Source of the DNA: Ehretia macrophylla
Taxonomy: Eukaryota > Streptophyta > Magnoliopsida > Boraginales > Ehretiaceae
Length of the DNA stretch: 64,000 nucleotides
Direction: 5' to 3'
NCBI GenBank assembly: GCA_037974665.1
Contig: CM075773.1
Coordinates: 29,915,853 to 29,979,852 of the forward strand
Shown in pieces: positions 46,308 to 58,500 of this stretch. Below the pieces are notes generated by a model. It did not search any database and was not told the DNA's origin. It saw nothing but the letters and a program-made list of their open reading frames with translations. Position numbers and translations under genes: made by a program. Each line of letters opens with the position of its first letter. Position 1 is the first letter of the stretch.

Positions 46308-49300
46308 TGTCAAGCCCTAACCCGACCTATAGAGGTTAGACTAATGTGTGATCTAAACATTCATATCATTTCACGCACTTAATCGTTCCTTAAGGTTTAA
46401 CGCTTAATGTTAGCCTAGAAGTCCAAAAGATTCTCCGAAAAACCGGCAGCATAACAGTTGTAATTGGCTCTTTAGTTTGACCTAATTCTCTAAATGCCTC
46501 AAAACTTTCAATCTCAAATTCATTTCCAACAAAGATTACTATTTATCAACAATTTGGGTGCCTACTAGTTATCTCGAAGCCTCATTTGACTAATAACCTA
46601 ACATGATACTATGTCTCGTTTATTTGTCAATCCAGTTACACCGGTACCTGTTGATCTTAGCTTAACAATGAGTACCTGCTTAATATTGGATAAATTCATT
46701 TTACTTAACTCTTATCTAGTACTTCATAAGTCTGTGATAGATACTAAACCCAAGTAGCGATATCAAAATGACCAGAAGAGTGTGTATCTAGTTATGATCA
46801 GTACAAGCCAAAATTTGACCCCAAATTACAACGGGGGTCATTTATAATACAACAACAAGCAACATAAGAAATAGTCTTCAAGCAACATATCGTTCACAAA
46901 ATGGCCATAGTCAAGTAGGGCACGTAGGGCAAGCAATCACTCCAAGGAGTCAACAATAGGAACATTATTCTTGGGTACCTGTTCCTAAACTTCTTCACCT
47001 GTGATGATAAAAGAGGGTGAGTCCTTATGAACTCAGCGAGGGGAAACGAGAAATACGTTTTGAAACTCTTTTTCCGGTTCAACTTATGAAAAACCCTTTT
47101 TGAAAACATGTCACGTATTACAAGTAATAAGTTACGCAAAGTATAAGAATCAAAGTGAGCAACAGATACATTTACCAATCATTTCAAGTATACGATGAGC
47201 ATTTGCACTCAATTTCGATTCCGATAAGATTGTTGCGTCCGACTCCACTAATTCACTTATCGCTCCCACTTGGGTGTACTCCGGATGTACCCCGAAAACC
47301 TACGACCCAACTCTCCGAGGGTGGAATGCCAAGCGAGAGAGAGAATTGGACAATGGTAGTCACAGTAACACCGGCAAGCCCGATGCTGCCCGACGTGCGT
47401 GAAACGCTACCATGCCATAATGAAAGGTTGCAACCTTGTATGCCATGCACATTTATAACATTTAACATATCACATTAGGAGGACAACAAAGTAGGTTGCC
47501 TCCGAGCAGTTATAAGATCGCACGTTGACAAGTAAACACATGAGGCATGTTTGACATGTAATTTCACTTGTAAAACGCATGAAGTTATATGAATGTTAAA
47601 CGGGCAGCCATATAACACATGTAAATCAAGTCATATAACTCATTTCGGAGTTCACGTAATCAAGTAATAAAGTTATACAAGCATACGATGACGTTTACAT
47701 GACACCAGGTGCAAGAAAAGTCTACTTATCAACATGTAATTGTCGGAATCACATTTAGGGCTATAAAGGCAACTACGGGCAGCCTGCTAATCACATAATT
47801 AGACACGATAACCATACGATCAATACTTAGCAAGTTTTTCATAGTCACTAGGGTTTCAATTCATGCTTACACATACAATTAAGCCATGAGTTGACAAGTA
47901 ATTAAACCAAAGCCATGCGTCGATTAATTAAACAACCTCAAGCATTCAAAACAGTCCACACAACATCCAAGTGCCACAATCCCAAGCATTTAATACCACA
48001 ACAGAAGTTACAATAATTTTCAAAGCATATCACTAGATGAAAACCTCACTGCAATGGTCTGTTTTCTCACAATCATTCAGACAAGCAAACGATCTCCAAA
48101 TCCACTGAACAAAATGTCAATTTAAAGCTTATTAAGTGAACTAATTCCAAAAACAAACCTCGCGTCATTTGGAGTTCGGATTCAAGAGTCATAGCCAAAG
48201 CCGTGAGACTACACAAAACTGTCTAGATTCGTACACATTTCAATACTTGTCATTTTTGAGGGCCTTAGGATCAGATTTAGCCTTAGTCTATTACGCACTA
48301 AAATGTCCACAACTGAAAAATATAGCAGCCTACCAAATTTCATGCATTTTGGATATCATTTACTAAGTCAAAACTAGTTCGTTCTACAAGGACAGTGAAC
48401 TGCCAAAAACCTGCTTCATTTTTCCAGATTTTCCAGATTTGGACACCTTTCGATGTTTTGCCATTTTGGAGACCTTAGAGTCAAAATTGGCTTTGGCCTA
48501 TTTCTACGAAAAATTCTCATAACTGGCAAAACTAGTCACCTTCCAATTTTCAAGTATTTTCAATATTATTTACCTTGTCAAATTCATTTCGCTCCAACAA
48601 GTCAGAAGACTGCCATTTCCATGATTTCACCTATCTTCAAATTCTAGCCAAATATCTTGCCATGCATGGTTACAAAAGCTCATGTACACACATATATCAC
48701 AAGTACAGAGGTAAAAATAGACATATGAAGGCATGCATGTGGTTTTTGAAAGCTTTTCAAAAGAGTATGAGCCCTCACCTTAGCAAAACAATAATGAAGA
48801 TGCACAAAGCTCTTGAAGAAGCACAAGATTGTCTTTTCTCCTTGCTTGGCTGAGAGATAACTTGAGATTCTCTAATTCCTAGCTTAGTTACCATGTTCTT
48901 AGTATGTGCATGTGGCTAGAACAAAATGAAACGAAGTAGAAGCTATCAAACATACCTATGCTGAGAATTGATGAGTTTTGTGTGCTTGCATGCCAATTTT
49001 CTTGCTTCTAGCTTGCTTGGTCAAGCTTCCTAGGGCCTTGAGTGTCTTAGTGAGCTTTAGGATGATGAGCTTAAGCTATGGAGTCTAAGGTTGTAGCCAA
49101 AGCCGAGAGAGAGAGTGTGTGAATGAGAGAAAGAGAGAATGTGAGAAAGAAATGAAATGCTTGAGCATTTGGTCGGCTTTGGGCTTCTACAATCTGATTT
49201 TTTTGTGTCTTCAAGAGCATATTTTGAATTGTCTAGCATGGGTATTGAATGGATTGAAAAGGGGAAGCATGGTGGAGGATAAAATAATGCTTTGGTTTCA

Positions 49301-49835
49301 TTTTTTTTTTTTTTTTGCATTGTGTCATAACTTGTCTAAGTTTGATTTGAAATTGCAAAGCATGCACAAAACCCTTCACATGGTTGGCCAAGGCTTTGAT
49401 CAAATCTGAATTTTTTGTCTTGTTTGAGCTTATTTTATTGTGTGCTTTGGATGTGCAAAAGAATAAAGAATAGAGAATAAGAATGTTTAGCTTTTGGTAC
49501 AATTTCGTCTTCTAGTGAGTTGAGTTAGCATTTTAATATTAGTTAGTGGAGTTTGTAGGATTAATTAATGATCTAGTGCTTCGTGTAAGATGCTTTCTTG
49601 ATTAGCATGCAGACACGCTTTCCTAAGTTTAGGGCACATATTACGAGATAAGGCATGTAATACAAGATGAATGCACATTTTCCAAGTAAATATACGCAGC
49701 CCTAAATGAATTCACGTAATTCGATGCAAGGCATATAAAATGAGACACGACTCTTAAACCTAGGTCAAGGCATGCAATTCTAGGTTAGGGCACATGAAAT
49801 GACATATCCCAAGCAAAACGAGGTCGGGCCTCACA
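46308..49835 (-). mobile_element. 5' LTR (3528 bp) of the minus-strand element
   Basis: It runs TGTCAAGCCC...GGCCTCACA on the plus strand; the TGTCAC border is changed to TGTCAA. The sense-strand donor-like GCTAAG|GTGAGGG appears as CCCTCACCTTAGC near 48773. The acceptor-side stem-loop is near 46995-47045. A run of about 17 T occurs near 49301-49317. The phased array at the LTR head is present but more eroded. Confidence 0.92.
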
Positions 49836-52800
49836 GCAGCCGAGCAGGCTTGATGCACCCATCGTAGAGCTCTCAGAGAGCTTTCCAACGGTATACTGTG
49901 CACCGCGTAACTCCTTACGAATCAAAAGCTATGGGCACCGGAACGAAGGATACCTGGTCATAAGCCAACGCCCTCGCTTTACCGGCCCAGCCTCTACGTG
50001 AAGTAAAGTTTTCTTGCCTAAGGTGCCATGTGATTCGGTAATAGAAATGTGATAGATTAGGTTGTCATCCTTTTCGTGGCTCACGACGTACAATACAGGA
50101 CGAAAAAACAGCGCAAATGAATAAAGGTGTCTCGAAACTGATGAAAATGTTCAATTTTATGCTCTGAAAATAGGCGCAGCAGAGCAAGCATAATGCCCGC
50201 GTTGTAGATCTCTCAGAGAGCTTTCCAACGGTATGTTGTGCGCTGCGTAACTCCTTACGGATCAAAAGTTATGGACACCGGAGCGACGGATACAGGGTCA
50301 CAAGCCCTACGCCCTCGGTTTGCCGGCCCAACCTCTACATGAAGTGAAATTGTCTTGCCCAAGGTGCCGTGGGATTCGGTAATAGAAATTTGATGGATTA
50401 GGTTGTCGTCCTTTTCGCAGCTCACGACGATCGATCCGGGATGATGAAACAGTGCAAAAAGAAGAAAAGTTGCCAAAAACTGATGAAAACAATTGATTTT
50501 GGGCACCGAAAATAGGCGCAGCAGAGCAGGCTTGATGCCCTCGTCGTAGAACTTTCGGAGTGCTTTCCAACGGTATGTTTTGCGCCGCATAACTCCTTAC
50601 GGATCAAAAGTTATGGGCACGGGAGCGACGGATACCTAGTCACAATCCCCACGCCCTCTGTTTGTGGGCCCAGCCTTTACGTGAAGTGAAGTTGCCTTGC
50701 CTAAGGTGCCGGGGATTCGGTAATAGAAATATGATGGATTACGTTGTCATCCTTTTCGCAGCTCATGACGTACAATTTGGGACTGAAAAGTAGTGCAAAA
50801 GAAGAAAAGTGTCCCAAAACTGATGAAAACGTTCAATTTTGGGCTCCAAAAATAGAAGCAGCCAAGCAAGCTTGGTGCACCATTGTAGAGCTGTCGGAGA
50901 GCTTTCCAACGGTATACTGTGCACCGCATAACTCCTTACAAATCAAAAGTTATGAGCACCAGAGCGATGGATACCTGGTCACAAGCCCCACGCCTCTGTT
51001 TGCAGGCCCAGCCTCTACGTGAATTGAAGTTGTCTTGCCCAAGGTGCCGTGTGATTTGGTAATAGAAATATGATAGATTAGGTAGTCGTCCTTTTCGCCG
51101 CTCACGACGTACGATACGGGACAGAAAAATAGCGCAAAAGAATAAAGGTGTCCCGAAATTGTTGAAAACATTCAATTTTGTGCTCCGAAAATAGGCGCAG
51201 CAAAGCAGGCTTGTTGCCCCCGTCGTAGATCTCTCAAAGAGCTTTCCAACGGTATGCTGTGCGGTGTGTAACTCTTTACGGATCAAAAGTTATAGGCACC
51301 GGAGCAACGGATACCTGGACACAAGCCCCACACCCTCTATTTGCCGGCCCAGCCTCTACATGAAGTGAAGTTGTCTTGTCCAAGGTGCCATGTGATTTGG
51401 TAATAGAAATGTGATGGATTAGGTTGTCCTCCTTTTCGCGGCTCACAACGTACGATCCGGGACGGCAAAACAGAGCAAAAGAATAAAAGTGTCCCGAAAC
51501 TGATGAAAACGTTCGGTTTTGGGATCCGAAAACAGGCGCAGCAAAGCAGGCTTGGTGCCCCTGTCGTAGAGCTCTCAAAGAGCTTTCCAACGGTATGTTG
51601 TGCATTGCATAACGTCTTATGGATCAAAAGTTATAGGCACCGGAACGACAGATACCTAGTCACAATCCCCAAGCCCTTTATTTGCAGGCCTAGCCTCTAC
51701 GTGAAGTGAAGTTGCCTTGCCCAAGGTGCCAGGGATTCGGTAATAGAAATGTAATGGATTAGGATGTCGTCCTTTTTGCGACTCACAACGTACATTCCGG
51801 GATGGAAAAACAGTGCAAAAGAAGAAAAGTGTTCTGAAACTGATGAAAATGTTCAATTTTGGGCTCCAAAAATAGTGGCAGCCGAGCAGGCTTGGTGACC
51901 CCGTTGTAGAGCTCTCGGAGAGCTTTCCATCAGTATGCTGTGTGCCGCGTAACTCTTTACGGATCAAAAGTTATGGGCACCAGAGCAATGGATACCTGGA
52001 CACAAGCCCCACGCCCTCTGTTTGTGGGCCCAGCCTCTACATGAAGTGAAGTTGTCTTGCTCAAGGTGCCGTGTGATTCGGTAATAGAAATGTGATGGAT
52101 TAGGTTGTCCTCCTTTTCGTGGCTCACGACGTACGATCCGAGACGGAAAAATAGCGTAAATGAAGAAAAGTGTCCCGAAACTAATGAAAATATTCAATTT
52201 TGGGCTTTGAAAATAGGTGCAGTCAAACAGGTTTGGTGCCCCTGTCGTAGAGCTCTCAAGGAGCTTTCCAATGGTATGCTGTGCACCGCATAACGCCTTA
52301 TGGATCAAAAGTTATAAGCACCGGAGCGACGGATACCTAGACACAAGCCCCACGCCCTTTGTTTGCGGGCCCAGCCTCTACGTGAAGTAAAGTTGTCTTG
52401 CCCAAGGTGCCGTGGGATTCGGTAATAGAAATGTGATGGATTAGGTTATCGTCCTTTTTGCGGCTCATGACCTACGATCTAGGACGGAAAAACAGCGCAA
52501 AAGAAGAAAAGTATCCCGAAACTAATGAAAACATTCAATTTTGGGCTCTGAAAATAGTGGTAGCCGAGCAGGCTAGGTGCCCCTGTCGTAGAGCTCTCAG
52601 AGAGCTTTCCAACGGTATGCTTTGCATCGCGTAACTCCTTACGGATCAAAAGTTATGGGCACCGGAGCGACGAATACCTGGTCATCAGCCTTACGTCCTT
52701 GGTTTGTGAGCCCAGCCTCTACGTGAAGTGAAGTTGTCTTGCCTAAGGTACTGTGGTAGTCGGTAATAGAAATGTGATGGATTAGATTGTCGTCCTTTTT

Positions 52801-55402
52801 GCGGCTCACGATGTACGATCCGGGATGAAAAAATAGCGTAAAAGAAGAAAAGTATCCCAAAACTGATGAAAATGTTCAATTATGGGCCCCGAAAAAAGGC
52901 GCAGCCGAGCAGGCTTAGTGCCCCCATCGTAGAAATCTCAGAGAGCTTTCCAACGGTTTGCTGTGCGCCACGTAACTTCTTACGGATCAAAAGTTATGGG
53001 CACCAGAGCGACGGATACTTGGTCACAAGCCCCACGCCCTCTGTTTGCGGTCCCCGCCTCTACGTGAAATGAAGTTGTCTTGCCCAAAGTGCCGTGTGAT
53101 TCGGTAATAAGAAATGTGATGAATTAGGTTGTCGTCCTTTTCGCAGCTCAGGACGTACAATCCGTGACGAAAAAACAGCGTGAAAGAAGAAAAGTGTCAC
53201 AAAACTTATAAAAATATTCAATTTGGGCTGCAAAAATAGGTGCGACTGAGTAGGCTAGTTGCCCCCATCGTTGAGCTCTCAGAGAGCTTTCCAACGGTAT
53301 TCTGTGCACTGCGTAACTCCTTACGAATCAAAAGTTTTGGGCACCGAAGCGATAGATACCTGGTCACATGCCTCACACCCTCTGTTTGCCGGCCAAGCCT
53401 CTACGTGAAGTGAAGTTGTCCTGCCCAAGGTGTCATGTGAATCGGTAATAGAAATGTGATAGATTAGGTTGTCGTCCATTTTGCGGCTCACGACGTACAA
53501 TCCGGGACAGAAAAACAGCGCAAAATAAGAAAAGTGTCTCGAAACTGATGAAAACTTTCAATTTTGGACTCCAAAAATAGTGGCAGCCAAGTAGGCTAGG
53601 TGCCCCCGTCATAGATCTCTCGGAGAGCTTTCCAACGGTATGCTGTGCGCCGCGTAACTCCTTATGGATCAAAAGTTATCAGCATCGGAGTGACGGATAC
53701 CTGGTTACAATCCCCACGCCCTCTGTTTGCGGTCCCAGCCTTTACGTGAAGTGATGTTGTCTTGCCCAAGGTACTGTGTGATTTGGTAATAGAAATGTGA
53801 TGGATTAGGTTGTCGTCCTTTTTGCGGCTCACAACGTACTATCCGAGACAGAAAATATTCAATTTTGGACTCTGAAATAGTTGCAACCGAGCAGGCTCGG
53901 TGCCCCCATCGTAGAGCTCTCAGAGAGCTTTCCAACGGTAAGTTGTGCATCGTGTAACTCCCTACGGATCAAAAGTTATGATCACCGGAGCGACGGATAC
54001 CTGGGGACAAGCCCCATGCCCTCTGTTTGCGGGCCCAGCCTCTACGTGAAGTAAAGTTGTCCTGCCAAAGGTGTCATGTTATTCGGTAATAGAAATTTGA
54101 TGGATTATGTTGTCGTCCTTTTCGCTGTTCACGACGCACGATCTGAGACTCAAAAACAGTGCAGAGAAGAAAAGTATCCCGAAACTGATGAAAACGTTCG
54201 ATTTTGGACTCTGAGAACAGGCACAGCCTAGCAAGCTTGCTACCCATTTCATAGAGCTCTCAAAGAGCTTTCCAACGGTATGCTGTGCGCCACGTAACTC
54301 CTTACAGATCAAAAGTTATAGGCACCGGAGCGACGGATACTTGGTCACAAGCCTCATGCCCTCTGTTCGCCGGTCCAGCCTCTACGTGAAGTGAAGTTGT
54401 CCTGCCCAAGGTGCTGTGTTATTTGGTAATAGAAATGTGATGGATTAGGTTGTCGTCCTTTTCACTGCTCACAATGTATGATCCGGGACGGAAAAACAAC
54501 GCAAAAGAAGAAAGGTGTCCCGAAAATGATGAAAACGTTCGATTTTGGGATCTAAAATAGGCACAACTGAGCAGGCTTGGTGCCCACGTCATATAGCTCT
54601 CGGAGAGCTTTCTAACGGTATGCTGTACGCCGCATAACTCCTTATGGATCAAAAGTTATAGGCACCGGAGCGACAGATACCTGGTCACAAGCCCTACGCC
54701 CTTTGTTTGCGGTCCCAGCCTCTACGTGAAATGAAGTTGTCCTGCCCAAGGTGCCGTGTTATTCAGTAATAGAAATGTAATGGATTAGGTTGTCGTCCTT
54801 TTCGCGGCTCACAACATACAATCCGGGACCGAAAAACAGCGCAAAAGAAGAAAAGTGTCCAAAAACTGATGAAAATGTTCAATTTTGAGCTCTGAAAATA
54901 GGCATAGCCTAATAGGCTTGCTACCTGTATCGTAGAGCTCTCGGAGAGCTTTCTAACGGTATGTTATGCGCCTCGTAACTCCTTACAGATCAAAAGTTAT
55001 GGGCACCGGAGCGACGGATACCTGGTCACAAGCCCCACGCCCTCTGTTTATGGGCCCATCCTCTACGTCAAGTGAAGTTGTCTTACCCAAGGTACCGTGG
55101 GATTCGGTATTAGAAATGTGCTGTATTAGGCTGTGGACTTTCTCGCGGCTCACGATGTACGATCCGGGACAGAAAAGTAGCGCAAAAGAAAAAAAGTATC
55201 CCGAAACTGATGAAAACATTCGATTTTCGACTCCGAAAATAGCGGCAGCCAAGCAAGCTTGGTGCCCCCGTCATACAGCTCTCGAAGAGCTTTCCAACAG
55301 TATGTTGTGCGCCACATAACTCCTTATGGATCAAAAGTTATAGGCACCGGAGTGACGGATACCTGGTCACAAGTGCCACGCCCTCTTTTTGCTGGCCCAA
55401 TC
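49836..55402 (+). repeat. Satellite array segment D (about 16 monomers)
   Basis: Same monomer and orientation, in phase with segment C once the element is removed. It begins GCAGC, the right target duplication. Variant words recur locally: CACAATCCCCA with GTTGCCTTGCC near 50645 and 51661 (three monomers apart), and GTCCTCCTTTT near 51427 and 52107 (two apart). A run of monomers with CCTGCCCAAGG or CCTGCCAAAGG and TGTTATTCGG occupies about 54058-54780. A monomer near 53845 lost the stretch between two GAAAA words. Confidence 0.95.
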
Positions 55403-55778
55403 TGTGACGCCCGGGATTTTAGCCATATATTTATTTACTGTTGCATCTATTGTTTGCGCATTTCTTTCTGTGCTTTATTAACTGGCTTCTTTAGCTACTA
55501 TTCATCCTGTTTTCAAACTATATTCTATTAGTGAATTAGTATTTTTATTAAATCACATTAATTGTTAGAGGAGTGGGAAAAATGTGCAATTGAGCTAGAG
55601 GCGATAGGAGAGCTCGTTTAGAAAATGTTTTTAGTAGTTAAGTGAATAGTGTTACGTAACAAACTTAGAGATTTAAATAACTAACATTACTTTTCATCTT
55701 AGGCTCATTTTTAAGTTAATAACGCGCATTCTAGTGACCTTTTAAATACCCAAACTTGACCCCACCTCAACTTAATCT

Positions 55779-55787
55779 TATATAAAT
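55779..55787 (+). promoter_or_regulatory. TATA box of the 5' LTR
   Basis: TATATAAAT in otherwise mixed sequence, about 200 bp upstream of the donor-like GTGAGGG. Transcription would start near 55810-55820, at the A-rich run, if it is used. The same box is at 58877-58885 in the other LTR. Confidence 0.65.
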
Positions 55788-55978
55788 CACATAAGCTCAT
55801 TAAAACACACAAAAAAAAAGAACAATGTGCAGGAATTACTGTAGCAGGCCGAAAATACCAAAGGAGAAGGAAAAAGGAGATTCTTGCTTCAACAATCTTG
55901 CATTTTGAGCTTCTAGATTCATCTTGGGAGGGGTTTTGAGCAACCTAGAGTCTTCAACAAGCTTCTTCATCTTCAAAA

Positions 55979-57310
55979 TTGTGAGGGAGATGCATTTATT
56001 TGTTTTTAAAGTTTATGTGCATATATTGAATTTTATTGATTTGTTGATATTAGCTATAAAACTTGTTATGAATGCTTTCTATGAGTTATTTAATGTCTAT
56101 AGAGCTAACTTTTGTGGATTGATAACAAATTTAATGGTTGAATGTTGAATTTGATCAAAGAGATGATGAATAGTGCCTAGAACTAGGGTTTTGAGAAAAT
56201 TTGCTAATTGACTTGAATTGATGCCTCAATTAGGTACTCTAGACCCTAGGGAAGTTAGTTGAAAAGCTACGTTAGGTTGAATCACTCGAATTTGAACTTA
56301 ATAGAATAATTAGCTTACTTTAAAAAGCGGGTTTTATACGTTAAGCAATGCGGGCAAGTTTGGGCATTGATTTGGGTATCGTTGAGCTAAGGAAGCACCT
56401 TTGGTGCTTTCGTTTCGCGGAAATGGGGTTCTGTTAGTATAGTTGTAGTTCAAAACCGTTCGGGGCCTTCCCAAACTTTTGTTTCTAAAATGAGTTTTTA
56501 TGATCCTAAAAGGTGCCTTTGGGCTTAATTAAGAATATAGAAAGACTAGGATATAATTTGGAACTCTTGAACCATGCATAGGAGAAAGAAAACTCAGTTA
56601 AAGAAAGGGGAAAAAGTAGTTTTGGCTATATTTGATGCAATTGGCACTTGTATTTAAGTTATCTTGTATTGTATTGAATATTTAGGATATAATTAAGCTA
56701 TTTGAGTAGCTTGTGGGAATTATTTGTGTTGATTGCTTCTTTTGGTATCTTTAAGCTAATCTCGTCCTTATGTGAACTTATATCGTGCATATTTGTGAGG
56801 GCGGCCTACTTTGTCGTCCCTCATACGTGTTATGTGATTTCTTGAATGCTTGTGTCTTGTCTCGGGGTTGCGCAACCTTTACGGACATGGTAGCGTCGAG
56901 AAACACAGGCGGCGTCGGGCTTGCCGTGCTCCCTCGACTACCATGGTGCCTATTCCCTTTCTCGCTGAGGCATACTCCACTACCCCAGAGGCGTGGTTCA
57001 CCTGCTGGGCATGGACCTACCTCAGGAGAAAGGGTCGTAGGATCGGGATACATCCGGAGTATCCCAATTGTTGGCGTTTGGGGTTTGCCGGCATGTTCGT
57101 GATGCTCGTGGTTCGTGGCTCGTGAATGAAGACTTAGAAGTGGAACCGTATCCTTTTTAAAAGTGATTAATTGCTTGGCTTATTATCTTGTTGATTTACA
57201 TGGCTTATATATGTTTTCTTGTGTTTGCATATCATATTGCACATTGGCATGTTGCACCACCTCCCTCACTGGGCAACTTCGTTGCTCACTCCTCATTTAA
57301 TATGTTTCAG
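55979..57310 (+). promoter_or_regulatory. Putative LTR-leader intron (donor- and acceptor-like ends)
   Basis: It starts at GTGAGGG (GT 55981) and ends at TTTCAG (CAG 57308-57310), about 1.33 kb. The acceptor is preceded by the stem TGGGCAAC/GTTGCTCA (57270-57277 and 57281-57288, loop TTC, one G-T wobble). The donor context ATT|GT is weaker than in the two other families. Splicing is inferred, not shown. Confidence 0.35.
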
Positions 57311-57911
57311 GAGAACTTGAGGTAGACCTTCAGCTAGTAGCGGTAGTAGAAGAGGAGGAAGTGCTAGTTAAGCAATTTCCCTGACTTCTTGTGTGATAAG
57401 GTTGTCTAAAATGAGAAGCTTGCGTGGAGTTGTTGTTGATTGCCTTTTTGTGACCTTGGGGTCTCGAGTATAATTGGTAAATGTAATAATTTGTAATCTT
57501 GTATGTTGGATATAAAGTGGAATGACATGTAATAATCCATAGTAAACTTATTCTTTTGCATGCTTGTGTGATTAACAAACTTGGAAGTAGAACTTGGCTA
57601 TTGTTGTATCTAACTACCTATAGTTAAAATTAGAAATGCTTTGCTTGCTTGTGTGTTATATGTAATTGTTGTTCCAAGGCTCGGATGGCCTTGTGATCGC
57701 GGGTGGCCCATAAAAATCTTGGAGGATTGGTTGTAAGAGTTGCTGTTTGTGGATCTAGCATCATAGGTGTCTTTTGCAGGTACCAGTTTAGTCCTATAAA
57801 CAGGGGAGACTCCGTCTATTTTCTCCTAAATTTTATGCCTGGGGTTTGGAATTGGGTGAGAATAGCATGATAAATAGGAGTCCCGGTCTCGTGAGGGATC
57901 GGGGCGTTACA

Positions 57912-58500
57912 GAAGTGGTATCAGAGCTTAGCTAGTTAGCTAGGCGCAAGCCGGGATAGGGTCTTCGGCTTGTGGGGTAGTGGCCTTAGTGTCAATGTGT
58001 TTAGAAAGTGTATGTGCATGTCTTATGTGATAAGAGAGTTAATGTGATCAATGTGCTTATGTGATCAACATGTTTTATTTGTTGAGTGAACTAGTTGTGG
58101 TTTATGTGCTTGTGTGATAAGTGAAATGGATGTGGTTAACGTGCTTGATGTGTTTATATGTTCAATGTGTTTATGTGATTAATGCGAGCTATGTGATTAA
58201 CGTGCCTTGTATGAATTATGTGCTTTGTGTACCTGAGTGCTCGATGTTCTTTATATGACTAATGTGAGTATGTGATTAACTTGTTTTATGTGAAGTTGTT
58301 GTTTAAATGACTTAGTAGTTTATAATTTTTGTATGTGAACTTGTTGCTTATGTGACTTTAGTTGTTATAAATTGCTACGGTGATCAATGTGTTTTATGTG
58401 TTAAGCATATTTATGTGAGACAATGTGTTTTATGTATGAGGATAACTCGCTTGTATGTGTAAGAAATTGCGTGGACGCAATTTGTTTAAGGGGGAGAGGA
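57912..58500 (+). other. Non-coding interior: primer site, TG-rich repeats, hairpin, polypurine tract
   Basis: Starts with the primer site TGGTATCAGAGC (57916-57927). From about 58000 to 58440 it consists of degenerate copies of words such as TTATGTGATTAATGTG and TGTGCTTATGTGATCAA. A perfect hairpin AAATTGCG-TGGA-CGCAATTT (58464-58483) lies just before the polypurine tract AAGGGGGAGAGGA (58488-58500). There is no protein motif in any frame. Confidence 0.85.
58464..58500 (+). promoter_or_regulatory. PPT-proximal hairpin and polypurine tract (non-autonomous element)
   Basis: Perfect 8-bp stem AAATTGCG (58464-58471) / CGCAATTT (58476-58483) with TGGA loop, four bases before AAGGGGGAGAGGA. It has the same position and stem length as GAATTTCG/CGAAATTC in the Tekay-like elements, but a different sequence. 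Confidence 0.85.

Larger units (their letters stand above)
39102..49835 (-). mobile_element. Full-length but decayed minus-strand Tekay/Del-like element
   Basis: On the minus strand: 5' LTR 46308-49835, primer site 46285-46296, leader, gag-pol 46027 to 41506, hairpin and polypurine tract 41466-41501, and a deletion-bearing 3' LTR 39102-41465. The flanks are ACAGC (39097-39101) and GCAGC (49836-49840), a 5-bp duplication with one transition. The gag-pol frame has at least 14 stops and a gag frameshift. Its target position in the satellite monomer is the same as that of the solo LTR at 30203, in opposite orientation. Confidence 0.95.
55403..57911 (+). mobile_element. 5' LTR (2509 bp) of the non-autonomous element
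   Basis: It contains a clear TATA box (55779-55787), a donor-like ATT|GTGAGGG (GT at 55981), the palindrome GGTTGCGCAACC (56866-56877), and a conserved block with CCTACTTTGTCGTCC, ATTCCCTTTCTCGCT and GGGTCGTAGGAT. The stem-loop 57270-57288 and acceptor-like CAG 57308-57310 follow. Near the right end are CTATAAACAGGGGAG and the CCCGGTC/GATCGGG hairpin. Reading frames inside (for example 55924-56148 and 56785-57102) recur in the other LTR only because the LTRs are copies. Confidence 0.92.

Noticed and set aside
21437..55402. Dozens of minus-strand frames of 60-117 codons with similar proteins (MIRKELRGAQHTVGKLSESS-like)
   Set aside because: They are one frame of the satellite monomer read again and again. 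Starts, stops and frame breaks vary from monomer to monomer, there is no known domain, and the monomer length is not a multiple of three. Coding selection is not supported without a dN/dS test.
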